A stretch of 64,000 bases of DNA, from assembly GCF_009753715.1 (NCBI RefSeq), contig NZ_WQMS01000006.1:310001-374000 (forward strand), written 5' to 3'. Of this stretch, positions 30,779 to 39,363 are shown one piece after another (the stretch's first letter is position 1; each line of letters begins with the position of its first letter). The notes below the pieces were generated by a model. It was given only the letters and a program-made list of their open reading frames with translations, ran no database searches and was not told the DNA's origin. Source of the DNA: Sphingomonas horti (GTDB lineage Bacteria > Pseudomonadota > Alphaproteobacteria > Sphingomonadales > Sphingomonadaceae). The translations under genes and the position numbers were made by a program.

Positions 30779-32092
30779 TCAGCTCCAGAGTTGGCGCGCC
30801 TTGGCGAGCGCGCTGTATTTGGGTTGGTCGGCCTCCAGCTTGGTGAGCGTGTCGCGCTTCAGGCGCGCGAGCAAGCCGGGCGTGGTGAGGGTCGCGCGGC
30901 CGGTAAGGATGTCGTCGCTCAGCTCGCGATCGGCAGCCAGACCCTGTTCCCGCTGGAGCATGCCGAGCGCGTTCAGCGCGACATTGGCCTGGAATCGGTC
31001 GCGGCCGCTGAGCCGCGGCTTCACGTCCCGCTCGATCCATGCGCCGAGCGCCTCCAGCAGCTGGGCGCGCGACGGCTCGCCCTGGCGGCGCGCCGGCGCG
31101 GACGAGGGGAGGGCGATCGGCCGGCGTTCCGCTTCCGGCGCATCCTCCTCCAGTATCATCAGCAGGTCGATCTCGGTCTCGGATGCCCGCCGGCCGATCA
31201 CCACGCGCTCCAGGCTGCGGTCGCGGCCGGAGCGCCAGATGTCGGCCATTTCCAGGCAGCACAGTCCCCACCAGAGGGTCGAATAGACCAGCCAGAAGCG
31301 GAACCGTGCCGGGTCGACCGCGACCCCGCTCTCCCGCTGATAGGCCGCGAACAAGTCCTGCAGCTGCCCCACGCCGAACGCCGGCCGGCCGATCTGCCCG
31401 AAGCGCCAGCTGTTGATGCAGCCGAACGCCAGGTCCTGATGCCGGTCGCCGATATGCGCCAGCTCCCAGTCGAGCACGGCGGCCAGGCCGCTCGCATCGA
31501 CAAGTAGGTTGCCGACCCGGAAGTCGCCGTGCAGCAGCACCGGGCCAGCGGGCCCGGGCAAATGGTCGCGCAGCCAGCGGAGCGCCAGCGCCATCACCGG
31601 CCGGTCGCCGCCATAGCTTTCGAACCGCGTCGCCAATGCCTCGACCATCGCACCGGCATCGCTGGCCGGGACGCCCTTTGGCACCTCTGCCAGAGGGATC
31701 GCGTGAATCCGCGCCAGCTCCCACGCGAAATCGTCGAGCAGCACGGGCGGCGGGTCGGCGACGATCGCGCGCGGGTCCGCTGTCCCCTCGACTCGCCGCA
31801 TCAGATAGCCGCTGCCGAGCCGGTCCGCCGCGACCAGTTCGCCCACCACCTCCGGCGCCCGCACGCCATGTGCGCGGGCCAGCCGGATCAACGCCGCCTC
31901 GACATCATGGCCATAGCCCCGCCCCGCCATCAGCGCGCCGCTCGGGCTCCGTCGCAGCACATAGCCGCAGTCGCTCCGGTCGAAGGACCAGCTCTCCATA
32001 TTCGCGCCGCCGGTCAGGCGCGTGAGGTTCTCGATCGTGCCGCCCGGGCCCAGCATCCGCGTGAGGGCGGAGTGAAGGAGGGCGGCGTCCAC
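30779..32092 (-). CDS. APH-family phosphotransferase, ACAD10/11 (LvaA)-like kinase
   Basis: 437 residues. Aminoglycoside-phosphotransferase fold: catalytic LLHGDFRVGNLL and metal-binding VLDWELAHIGD. Head of the operon with dienelactone hydrolase and ACAD. The C-terminal 150 residues (from about AERRPIALP) are an extra helical extension. In ACAD10/11 this kinase phosphorylates the 4-hydroxyl of 4-hydroxyacyl-CoA; this role is inferred here. Confidence 0.86.
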   Translation of the reverse strand: MDAALLHSALTRMLGPGGTIENLTRLTGGANMESWSFDRSDCGYVLRRSPSGALMAGRGYGHDVEAALIRLARAHGVRAPEVVGELVAADRLGSGYLMRRVEGTADPRAIVADPPPVLLDDFAWELARIHAIPLAEVPKGVPASDAGAMVEALATRFESYGGDRPVMALALRWLRDHLPGPAGPVLLHGDFRVGNLLVDASGLAAVLDWELAHIGDRHQDLAFGCINSWRFGQIGRPAFGVGQLQDLFAAYQRESGVAVDPARFRFWLVYSTLWWGLCCLEMADIWRSGRDRSLERVVIGRRASETEIDLLMILEEDAPEAERRPIALPSSAPARRQGEPSRAQLLEALGAWIERDVKPRLSGRDRFQANVALNALGMLQREQGLAADRELSDDILTGRATLTTPGLLARLKRDTLTKLEADQPKYSALAKARQLWS

Positions 32093-32098
32093 CTACAT

Positions 32099-32252
32099 TC
32101 CTCCCCGAGCTTGCTCGGGGAGGGGGACCGCGCGCAGCGCAGTGGAGGGGCCGGGGGAGGACTGCTGATCGTCCGCTTGCGCGGGCGCCCCTCCACCATC
32201 CCCGCTGGCGCGGGGACGGTCCCCCTCCCCCGCAAGAGCAGGGGAGGACCTG
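32099..32252. repeat. Palindromic element (CTCCCCGAGCTTGCTCGGGGAG type)
   Basis: Left end CTCCCCGAGC-TT-GCTCGGGGAG; right end CCTCCCC.GCAAGAGC.GGGGAGG. Inner GTGGAGGGGC and GCCCCTCCAC. Highly similar to the cobA element at 20907. Lies between the 2-hydroxyacid dehydrogenase and the APH-kinase gene. Confidence 0.85.
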
Positions 32253-32256
32253 AAAA

Positions 32257-33246
32257 TCACGCCCACCCCTCCAGCACCTGGTCCGGGGGCCGGTGCCCGT
32301 CGGCCCACATGCGGATGTTCGCGATCACTTTCTCGCCGGTCGCGTGCCGCGCCTCGATCGTGGCGGAGGCCATGTGCGGCAGCAGCACGACGTTAGGGCG
32401 GGCGAGCAGCCGCGGGTCGACCGCCGGCTCATGCGCGAACACATCGAGGCCGGCGCCGCCGATCGTGCCTTTCTCCAGCGCGGCGATCAGCGCCGGTTCG
32501 TCGACGATCTGCCCGCGCGAGATGTTGACCAGATAGCCGTCGCGCCCCAGTAGCTCCAGCCGCCCGGCGTCGATCAGCCGATGGGTCGAGGGATTGTGCG
32601 AGCAATTGACCGAAAGCACGTCGATCTCGGTGAGCATGTCGTCCAGCCGTTCGTGCCAGGTCGCGTCGACCGCGCGCTCGACCACTTCCGGCAGCCGCTT
32701 GCGGTTTTGGTAATGGACCTTCATGCCGAACCCGCGCGCGCGCATCGCAATCGCCTGGCCGATCCGGCCCATGCCGAGAATGCCGAGCGCCTTGCCGGAA
32801 ACGCGGCGGCCCAGCATCGCGGTCGGGCCCCAGCCGTGCCAGTCGCCCGATCTGACCAGCCGCTCGCCTTCGGAAAGCCGGCGCGGCACTGCCAGGATCA
32901 GCGCCATTGCCATGTCGGCGGCATCGTCGGTCAGCACGCCCGGCGTGTTGGTGACGATGATGCCGCGCGCTCTGGCCGCCGCCAGGTCGATATGGTCGAC
33001 GCCGTTGCCGAAATTGGCGATCAGCTTCAGTTGCGGGCCGGCGCCCGCGATCAATTCGGCGTCGATCCGGTCGGTCAGCGTCGGTACCAGCACGTCTGCA
33101 TCGGCCATCGCCGTAGCAAGGTCGTCGCGGCTCATCCGCCGGTCGGCCTCGTTCAGCTGCGCCGCGAACAGCTCGCGCATGCGCGCTTCCACCGTATCGG
33201 GAAGCTTGCGGGTGACGACCACCCGGGGATGCGCGATCTGCGGCAT
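32257..33246 (-). CDS. D-isomer-specific 2-hydroxyacid dehydrogenase
   Basis: 329 residues. NAD(P)-dependent reductase of 2-oxoacids, glyoxylate/hydroxypyruvate reductase-like. Motifs: NFGNGVDHID, NTPGVLTDDAADM, GILGMGRIGQA nucleotide fold, NISRGQIVDE, GGAGLDVFAHEP and the catalytic His in LLPHMASAT. Soluble. Upstream of the APH-kinase operon on the same strand, with a repeat between, so possibly co-transcribed. Confidence 0.92.
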   Translation of the reverse strand: MPQIAHPRVVVTRKLPDTVEARMRELFAAQLNEADRRMSRDDLATAMADADVLVPTLTDRIDAELIAGAGPQLKLIANFGNGVDHIDLAAARARGIIVTNTPGVLTDDAADMAMALILAVPRRLSEGERLVRSGDWHGWGPTAMLGRRVSGKALGILGMGRIGQAIAMRARGFGMKVHYQNRKRLPEVVERAVDATWHERLDDMLTEIDVLSVNCSHNPSTHRLIDAGRLELLGRDGYLVNISRGQIVDEPALIAALEKGTIGGAGLDVFAHEPAVDPRLLARPNVVLLPHMASATIEARHATGEKVIANIRMWADGHRPPDQVLEGWA

Positions 33247-33323
33247 GCATCGAGCTAGTCAGCCGGGCGGAGTGCCGTCAAGCGCGCTTGATGCCGGACT
33301 CGGGCTGGGGCAACAGAAGCGCC

Positions 33324-33791
33324 ATGCGCAAAGCCGTCCTCCTTCTCGCCCTGGTCTCGACCGTCGCCGTCGCGCAGGACAAGGCGCCGCCTTATTGGGC
33401 CTCGATCGTGCCCGGCAAGGCGCGCATCCGCACCGGCCCGGGGCGCAATTTTCCGGCGATCTGGCTTTACCAGCGCCGCGGCCTGCCGGTGAAGGTGATC
33501 GCGACTTACCCGTCCTGGCGCAAGATTCAGGACCCGGACGGCGCCCAGGGCTGGATGCAGGCCAACATGCTGTCGGACGAGCGCACCGGCATGGTGACGG
33601 GGGGCGTCCAGCCGATGCGCGCCAAGCCCGACGCCGGCGCCCCGATCGTCTGGCGCGCCGAACCGGGCGTCGTCGGCCGCCTCCGCAAGTGCCGGAACGG
33701 CTGGTGCGATTTCGACGTGAACGGCCGCCGCGGCTGGATCGAAGCCGCGCACCTCTGGGGCGCGGCGCCGGGGGAGACGGTGGAGGATTAG
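33324..33791 (+). CDS. Exported SH3-domain protein
   Basis: 155 residues. Signal peptide ends about VAVAQ. Two bacterial SH3-like units (VRTGPG-like RIRTGPGRNF and MRAKPDAGAP) with GWMQANML and GWIEAAHLWG. Such proteins bind peptidoglycan or enzyme partners in the periplasm. ATG at 33324 chosen for the signal peptide; an upstream start would add an unneeded leader. Divergent from the 2-hydroxyacid dehydrogenase. Confidence 0.82.
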   Translation: MRKAVLLLALVSTVAVAQDKAPPYWASIVPGKARIRTGPGRNFPAIWLYQRRGLPVKVIATYPSWRKIQDPDGAQGWMQANMLSDERTGMVTGGVQPMRAKPDAGAPIVWRAEPGVVGRLRKCRNGWCDFDVNGRRGWIEAAHLWGAAPGETVED

Positions 33792-33866
33792 AGGGCTGGA
33801 GGGATTCGCAACCACACCAACTTGCTCGGGACGAGCGACATACTCCGATCAGGTCTCCAAGCGATT

Positions 33867-34379
33867 CTAGCCCAGCGCTTCCAGCATCATCTCAAGCGCG
33901 ACGCGGGTCGCCTGCTCGCGCACCTTGCCACGGCCGATGTCGCCGAAATGCTCTTCGCGGTGAAAGGCGGGGCGGCCGCGGCGGGCGCAGCCGAAATGGA
34001 CCAGGCCGGGCTCGTCGTCCGGACCGCCCGGGCCGGCAAAGCCGGTGACCGACACCGCTACGTCCGCGCGGCTGTGCGCCAGCGCGCCTTCGGCCATCGC
34101 CAGCGCGACATGCTTGCTGACGGCGCCCTGCGTGTCGATCAGCGCGCGCGGGATGCCCAGCATCCCGGCCTTGGCCTCGTCGGTATAGACGACGAAGCCG
34201 CGCTCGAATGCATGGCCCATGCCGTCGACATCGGTCAGCAGCGACGCGATCAGCCCGCCGGTGCAGCTTTCCGCGGTCGCAAGCACCAGCTCCCGGTCGC
34301 AGGCGAGCGTCAGCAGCCGGATCGCCAGCGCTTCCACCTCGGGCGGCAGCGCCCCGCTCAACGTCTCCGCGCCGGCCAT
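33867..34379 (-). CDS. pncC: Nicotinamide-nucleotide amidase, CinA C-terminal type
   Basis: 170 residues, standalone CinA C-terminal domain. Deamidates NMN. ATAESCTGGL and VSVTGFAGPGG are the hallmark motifs. ATG at 34379 abuts the thiolase stop with no gap, so it is coupled to the thiolase gene. 75 bases separate it from the convergent SH3 gene. Confidence 0.9.
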   Translation of the reverse strand: MAGAETLSGALPPEVEALAIRLLTLACDRELVLATAESCTGGLIASLLTDVDGMGHAFERGFVVYTDEAKAGMLGIPRALIDTQGAVSKHVALAMAEGALAHSRADVAVSVTGFAGPGGPDDEPGLVHFGCARRGRPAFHREEHFGDIGRGKVREQATRVALEMMLEALG

Positions 34380-35567
34380 TCAGTCGATCAGCTCGATCGC
34401 GACCGCGGTCGCTTCGCCGCCGCCGATGCAGAGCGAAGCGACGCCGCGCTTCAGCCCGCGGTTCTGGAGCGCCGCGATCAGCGTCGCCATGATCCGCGCG
34501 CCCGACGCGCCGATCGGGTGTCCGAGCGCGGTCGCGCCGCCGTTCACGTTCACCCGCTCGTGATCGATGCCCAGGTCCTGCATCGCAATCATCGCCACAC
34601 AGGCGAACGCCTCGTTGACCTCGAACAGATCGACCTCGTCCGCCGACCAGCCGGCCTTGGCGAGCACCTTCTGCACTGCGTTGACCGGCGCAGTCGTGAA
34701 CTTCGCCGGCTCGTGGGCGTGAGCGGCGGTTGCGACCAGCCGCGCGACTGGCTTCAGCCCATTCGCCGCAGCGACGCTCTCGCGCGTCATCACGAGAGCC
34801 GCCGCGCCGTCGGAGATCGACGAGGCGTTGGCGGCGGTTATCGTGCCGTCCTTGGCGAAAGCCGGCTTCAGCGACGCGATCTTGGACGCGTCGCCCTTCA
34901 ACGGCTGCTCGTCCTTGTCGACGATCTCGACACCCTTGCGGCCCTTGACTTCGACCGCCACGATCTCGCGGTCGAAGGCGCCGCTCGCCTGCGCCGCTTG
35001 GGCGCGCGTCAGCGAGGCGACCGCATAATCGTCCTGCGCGGCGCGCGTGAACTGGTACTCGCCGGCGCTTTCCTCGGCGAAGCTGCCCATCGCGCGGCCC
35101 GGCTCATAGGCGTCCTCCAGCCCGTCAAGGAACATATGGTCAAACACGCGGTCATGGCCGATCCGCGCGCCGCCGCGATGCTTTTGCAGCAAATAGGGCG
35201 CGTTGGTCATGCTCTCCATGCCGCCGGCGACCAGCACGTCGATGGAGCCGGCCGCGAGCGCTTCGGCGCCCATGATCGCGGCCTGCATGCCGGAGCCGCA
35301 CATCTTGTTGACCGTGGTCGCCTCGACCGAGCGGGGCAGCCCGGCCTTCAGTGCCGCCTGCCGCGCCGGCGCCTGGCCCAGCCCGGCGGGCAGCACGCAA
35401 CCCATATAGATGCGCTCGATATCGTCGCCCTCAACGCCGGCGCGCTCGACCGCCGCCTTCACCACCGTCGCGCCCAGATCGGTCGCCGAGGCGCCGGCGA
35501 GGCTCCCTTGGAACGAGCCCATCGGCGTGCGGGCATAGGACAGGATGACGATCGGATCGGCGGTCAT
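34380..35567 (-). CDS. Acetyl-CoA C-acetyltransferase (thiolase)
   Basis: 395 residues. Condenses or cleaves acetoacetyl-CoA-type substrates. Active Cys90 in NKMCGSGMQA, His in GGATALGHPIGASG and CIGGGEATA near the C-terminus. It belongs to the classic thiolase II/PhaA-like branch. Upstream of pncC on the same strand. Could be phaA or a ketothiolase of beta-oxidation; no phaB is in view. Confidence 0.93.
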   Translation of the reverse strand: MTADPIVILSYARTPMGSFQGSLAGASATDLGATVVKAAVERAGVEGDDIERIYMGCVLPAGLGQAPARQAALKAGLPRSVEATTVNKMCGSGMQAAIMGAEALAAGSIDVLVAGGMESMTNAPYLLQKHRGGARIGHDRVFDHMFLDGLEDAYEPGRAMGSFAEESAGEYQFTRAAQDDYAVASLTRAQAAQASGAFDREIVAVEVKGRKGVEIVDKDEQPLKGDASKIASLKPAFAKDGTITAANASSISDGAAALVMTRESVAAANGLKPVARLVATAAHAHEPAKFTTAPVNAVQKVLAKAGWSADEVDLFEVNEAFACVAMIAMQDLGIDHERVNVNGGATALGHPIGASGARIMATLIAALQNRGLKRGVASLCIGGGEATAVAIELID

Positions 35568-35610
35568 TGAGAACCTCTGCGCGAGTGACGTGAATCGCGA
35601 ACTCCCTAGT

Positions 35611-35685
35611 CGCTCGTCCCGAGCGAAGTCGAGGGGCGCTGCTCCGAGCGTGCGACACGCCCCTCGACTTCGCTCGGGGCGAGCG
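35611..35685. repeat. Inverted repeat, CGAGCGAAGTCGAGG type
   Basis: CGCTCGTCCCGAGCGAAGTC... at 35611 is the near-exact reverse complement of the sequence ending at 35685. Same core as 21889. It lies in the divergent region between the thiolase and prepilin peptidase genes. Confidence 0.85.
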
Positions 35686-35699
35686 CTTACGGGTCGCCC

Positions 35700-36446
35700 A
35701 TGGTTGCTATATGGGCCGGGCTGGGCTTCATTCTAGGCGCGATCGTCGGCAGCTTCCTGGCCACGGCCGCGATCCGCTGGCCGGCGGGACGCGAGGTCAC
35801 GCGCGGCCGCTCCGCCTGCGACCATTGTGACCGTAAGCTCAAGCCCATGGATCTGATCCCGATCGCCGGCTTCCTGATCCGCCGCGGCCGCTGCGGCAGT
35901 TGTGGTGGGGCGATCGATCGCCGGCATTTGCTGATCGAGGTCGCCGCCGCGCTGATTGGCGGCGTCGCGCTCGCAGTCGCACCCGGTCCCGCCGGTCTCG
36001 CGGGGGCGCTGTTCGGCTGGATGCTGCTGTTGCTCGGCGTGCTCGATGTCGAGCATTTCTGGCTGCCCGATCGCGTAACCGGCTTGCTTGCTCTCACCGG
36101 CATCGCGTTCGGCGCAGCGGGCCTGCCGCCCTATCCCAACGACCGCCTGATCGGCCTCGCACTCGGCTTTGCCGGCCTGTGGCTGACAGGCCTGCTCTAT
36201 AAAGCCTTGCGCGGCCGCGAGGGGCTGGGGGGAGGGGACCCGAAGCTGCTCGGCGCGATCGGCGCCTGGCTCGGCTGGGCGGCGCTGCCGTCGGTGCTGG
36301 TGCTTGCCGGCCTCGTCGGGCTGGGTGCCGTACTGGTCGCGCGGCTGCGCGGCGACGCAGTCAGCGCGACCACCCGCCTGCCCTTGGGCGCGCTGATGGC
36401 GATGGCCGCGTGGCCGGTGTGGCTGCTCTTGAATGGCATGCTCTAA
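35700..36446 (+). CDS. Prepilin peptidase (A24)
   Basis: 248 residues, membrane aspartic protease that cuts and methylates type IV prepilins or pseudopilins. Zinc-type Cys pairs CDHC and CGSC, the first catalytic Asp in LDVEHFWLPD and the second in GGGDPKLLGAIG. Six to eight membrane segments. ATG at 35700. No pilus genes are in the window. Confidence 0.9.
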   Translation: MVAIWAGLGFILGAIVGSFLATAAIRWPAGREVTRGRSACDHCDRKLKPMDLIPIAGFLIRRGRCGSCGGAIDRRHLLIEVAAALIGGVALAVAPGPAGLAGALFGWMLLLLGVLDVEHFWLPDRVTGLLALTGIAFGAAGLPPYPNDRLIGLALGFAGLWLTGLLYKALRGREGLGGGDPKLLGAIGAWLGWAALPSVLVLAGLVGLGAVLVARLRGDAVSATTRLPLGALMAMAAWPVWLLLNGML

Positions 36447-36451
36447 ACTTT

Positions 36452-36537
36452 GTTCGGGCTGAGCTTGTCGAAGCCCTCCTTTTTTCTGGCACTCAGGATC
36501 AAGACGAAGGGAGGCCTTCGACAAGTTCAGGCCGAAC
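36452..36537. repeat. Inverted repeat, TTCGGGCTGAGCTTGTCGAAG type
   Basis: Arm GTTCGGGCTGAGCTTGTCGA starts at 36452; the other arm, with CTTCGACAAGTTCAGGCCGAAC, ends at 36537. The eda coding frame reads into the right arm. Confidence 0.85.
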
Positions 36538-37158
36538 GGAGCGGGGATTGGTCCGGAGTCCAGCCGCCGCTCGCGCCGCCGCCTCAACGTCCGCCGCGCT
36601 CGTGCCGGGTTTCACCAGCCAGCTGCCGCCGACGCACAGCACCGTGTCCTCCGCCAGCCAGTCCGGCGCGCTCTGCAGGGTGATGCCGCCGGTCGGGCAG
36701 AAGCGCACGTCGCCGAACGGTCCCGCCAGTGCCTTCAGCGCCTTCAGCCCGCCGCTCGCTTCGGCGGGGAAAAATTTGAACCGGTTCAGCCCCAGCTCGA
36801 GCCCGCGCATGATGTCCGATGCATTGGCGACGCCGGGCAGAAAGCAGGCGCGCCGCGCCGCCGCCGCCCGCGCCAGCCGCTCGGTCAGGCCCGGGCTGAC
36901 GATGAACCGCGCGCCTGCGTCCAGCGCATGGTCGAGCTGTGCGTCGTCGAGCACCGTGCCCGCGCCGACGATCGCGCCGTCGATCGCTGTCATAGCCGCC
37001 AGCACGTCCAGCGCGCGGCGGGTGCGGAGCGTCACCTCCAGCACGCTGAGCCCGCCCCGCACCAGCGCGGTGCCGATCTCGACTGCCTGCTCCGGATCGT
37101 CGAGCACTAGCACCGGGATCACCGGCGCGGTCCGCATGATCGTTTCGATATCGTCCAT
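36499..37158 (-). CDS. eda: KDPG/KHG aldolase
   Basis: 219 residues. Cleaves 2-keto-3-deoxy-6-phosphogluconate to pyruvate and glyceraldehyde-3-phosphate (Entner-Doudoroff). Motifs: LEVTLRT, GAGTVLDD, Schiff-base Lys in RFKFFPAEASGG and CPTGGI. ATG at 37158. The last ~14 residues (RSVRPELVEGLPSS) come from a repeat. No edd is in view. Confidence 0.92.
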   Translation of the reverse strand: MDDIETIMRTAPVIPVLVLDDPEQAVEIGTALVRGGLSVLEVTLRTRRALDVLAAMTAIDGAIVGAGTVLDDAQLDHALDAGARFIVSPGLTERLARAAAARRACFLPGVANASDIMRGLELGLNRFKFFPAEASGGLKALKALAGPFGDVRFCPTGGITLQSAPDWLAEDTVLCVGGSWLVKPGTSAADVEAAARAAAGLRTNPRSVRPELVEGLPSS

Positions 37159-37292
37159 TCGCCGTGCTCCTGCGGTGCTCCGTTCGTCGCGATTAGCGGG
37201 ATTTTCACTTCCGCCAAGTAGCAGCGCAACCCATATTGCTGGCGCGAATCCGCGGGGGATTCGCGTGTAACTTCGGTCGGGGGGCCGATAGA

Positions 37293-38024
37293 GTGCGTCT
37301 GCCGCTGTTCCTGCTGGGCCTGCTGGCCTCGGTTTCAGCCTCTGCCCGTCCACTTGTCGCGATCGTCGATAGCGGCGTGTCGCGCACTCCTCAGCTCGCC
37401 TCGGTGCTGATCGGCGAATACGACATGGCCGGCAACCGCCCCGCCTATCAGCCGCGCTACGACCATGGCACGATGGTGGCGACCATCCTCAACCGAGAAG
37501 CGCACGGCGAAGTCGACATCGTCTCACTCCGGATCGACGACGCGGCCGGCTGTCCGGCCGACCGTTCGCCGCCGTGCCAGCCCTCCGCCGCCCCGATCGC
37601 GGCGGCGATCGACAAGGCGGCAAGTCTCGGGGTCGACGCGATCAACCTGTCGCTGGCGCTGGCCGACGATCCGGCGATCACCAATGCCGTGCGCCGCGCC
37701 GCGGCCCAGGGCATTATTGTCGTGATGGCGGCCGGCAATGACGGCCGCAACCACCCGGACAACACCGCCATGGCCCGCGCCGGCTTCCCACGTGCGGTGC
37801 TGGTCGGCGCGACCGACGCGGCCGGCAATCCCTGGACCGGCAGCAACCGGCCGGACGCGGACGATTATCTCTATGTCTGGCGCAGGGGGGTCGACGTGCC
37901 GACCATCTCTGCCGCCGGTGAGCAGGTGTTCGGCACCGGCACATCGTTCGCCGCCCCGATCGAAACCGCTCGCCGCGTGCTCGCGAAAACGCAGGAAATG
38001 GCCGCGCTCAACGGCACGCATTAG
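37293..38024 (+). CDS. Small secreted S8 subtilisin-like peptidase
   Basis: 243 residues. GTG start with GGGGGG eight bases upstream and a signal peptide (to about residue 18). Catalytic triad Asp26 (IVDSG), His58 (HGTMVA) and Ser218 (GTSFAAP). Very short for a subtilase; lacks a prodomain. Stop overlaps the convergent L,D-transpeptidase by four bases. Confidence 0.85.
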   Translation: MRLPLFLLGLLASVSASARPLVAIVDSGVSRTPQLASVLIGEYDMAGNRPAYQPRYDHGTMVATILNREAHGEVDIVSLRIDDAAGCPADRSPPCQPSAAPIAAAIDKAASLGVDAINLSLALADDPAITNAVRRAAAQGIIVVMAAGNDGRNHPDNTAMARAGFPRAVLVGATDAAGNPWTGSNRPDADDYLYVWRRGVDVPTISAAGEQVFGTGTSFAAPIETARRVLAKTQEMAALNGTH

Positions 38025-39220
38025 CGCATCGCCAGCCGCACTGGCTTCTCCAGCTGCGCGATCAGCCTGGTGTCGCGATTGTACGGATCATCCAGCACCT
38101 GCAGCTGCCCGTCCGCCCGGACGTCCACGGTGAAATAGACCAGCCACACCGGTCGCGCCTCGCGCAGCTTCAGCGTCTGCGTCCGGTAGGTCTTCAGCCC
38201 CTGCGTCACCGCCGCGTCGCTGCCGCCGTCCAGCTTCACCAGCTCCGCCGCGAGCCGCTCCGCGTCCTGCACCCGGATGCAGCCATGGCTGTAGGCGCGC
38301 GACGGTTTCTCGAAATAGACCTTGACCGGCGTGTCGTGCAGGTAGATCGCGTGCGGGTTCGGCAGGTCGATCTTGACCCGGCCGAGCGCGTTGCGCGGGC
38401 CCGGCGGCTGGCGCCAGGTGGCGCCGTCGCGCACGAAGCCCTTGCCCGACACCTTGATGCTCTTGGGCGGCGTCCACCAGGGATTGAGCACGACCGATTG
38501 CGCGGCATAGCCGATTGCCGGCGTCGGCGTCGCCTTCGCGCCGACGACCACGACATGCTCGGCGACCGTGCGGCCTCGCTCGACCAGCTGCAGCGTATAG
38601 CTCGGCACGTTCACATAGATGTGGTCGGGCCCCAGCTCGCGCGGCATCCAGCGCCAGCGTTCCAGGTTGGCGCGCAGCCGTCCGCGCAGGATGAAATTGC
38701 CCTCCGGCGTTTCGGCATAGGCTGTGCGCAACGCCGCATAGCGCGCGTCGCCCGGCAAAAGCGAGCGCAGCCAGCGCCGCACCGTCCCGGCCGCGACCGC
38801 CTGCCGCAGCCCGGCCGCGAGGCGCGTCGGATCATCGTCGCCGCGCGCGATATGCCAGTCATAGGCCGCCTTGTCCTCGACGGCGCCGAGCAGATAGTCG
38901 TGCGCCAGCTTCAGCGCCGCGGCATCCGCCATCCGGTCGAAATCCGCGCCGCCGCCGCCCCCGCTCCGCTCCAGCTCGGCCGCCAGCGCGCCGGCCTGGT
39001 AGTCGGCCGGGTCGAGGCCTTCGCCCGCCGAGGCCGCGATCTCGTCGATCAGCGCGCGGCCATCTTCCGCCGACCAGCGGCCGAGCGGGGCCGGGGGCTG
39101 CGCGACGGCAGGACCGGCGAGCGGTGGGGTCGCGTTGGCGGCCAGCATGATGCCGGCCAGGGCAGTGGCGGTCGCGAGCAGGGCGCGCCGGCCGTGCCCG
39201 GGGAATCCGGGTGCAAACAT
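38021..39220 (-). CDS. L,D-transpeptidase (YkuD) with scaffold domain
   Basis: 399 residues. Periplasmic enzyme that makes 3-3 crosslinks in peptidoglycan or attaches proteins. YkuD catalytic motif SHGCIRV with Cys314; the YcbB-like scaffold region lies ahead. Signal/membrane segment near RRALLATATALAGIMLAA. ATG at 39220 is supported by GGAG six bases upstream; a longer start at 39262 is possible. Confidence 0.9.
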   Translation of the reverse strand: MFAPGFPGHGRRALLATATALAGIMLAANATPPLAGPAVAQPPAPLGRWSAEDGRALIDEIAASAGEGLDPADYQAGALAAELERSGGGGGADFDRMADAAALKLAHDYLLGAVEDKAAYDWHIARGDDDPTRLAAGLRQAVAAGTVRRWLRSLLPGDARYAALRTAYAETPEGNFILRGRLRANLERWRWMPRELGPDHIYVNVPSYTLQLVERGRTVAEHVVVVGAKATPTPAIGYAAQSVVLNPWWTPPKSIKVSGKGFVRDGATWRQPPGPRNALGRVKIDLPNPHAIYLHDTPVKVYFEKPSRAYSHGCIRVQDAERLAAELVKLDGGSDAAVTQGLKTYRTQTLKLREARPVWLVYFTVDVRADGQLQVLDDPYNRDTRLIAQLEKPVRLAMR

Positions 39221-39363
39221 CCTCGTCTCCGAAATGGGAGTGTCCGTTTGCGACCCGGGCACATGGTGTCGGCCCCTGATTAGGGGATGAGCGGCCGGGA
39301 TTCAGTGCGCCGCGGCACAAGCCGGCGGCTTGGTCGCGCCCGCCGCCATTTTGGTCGCGCAGA

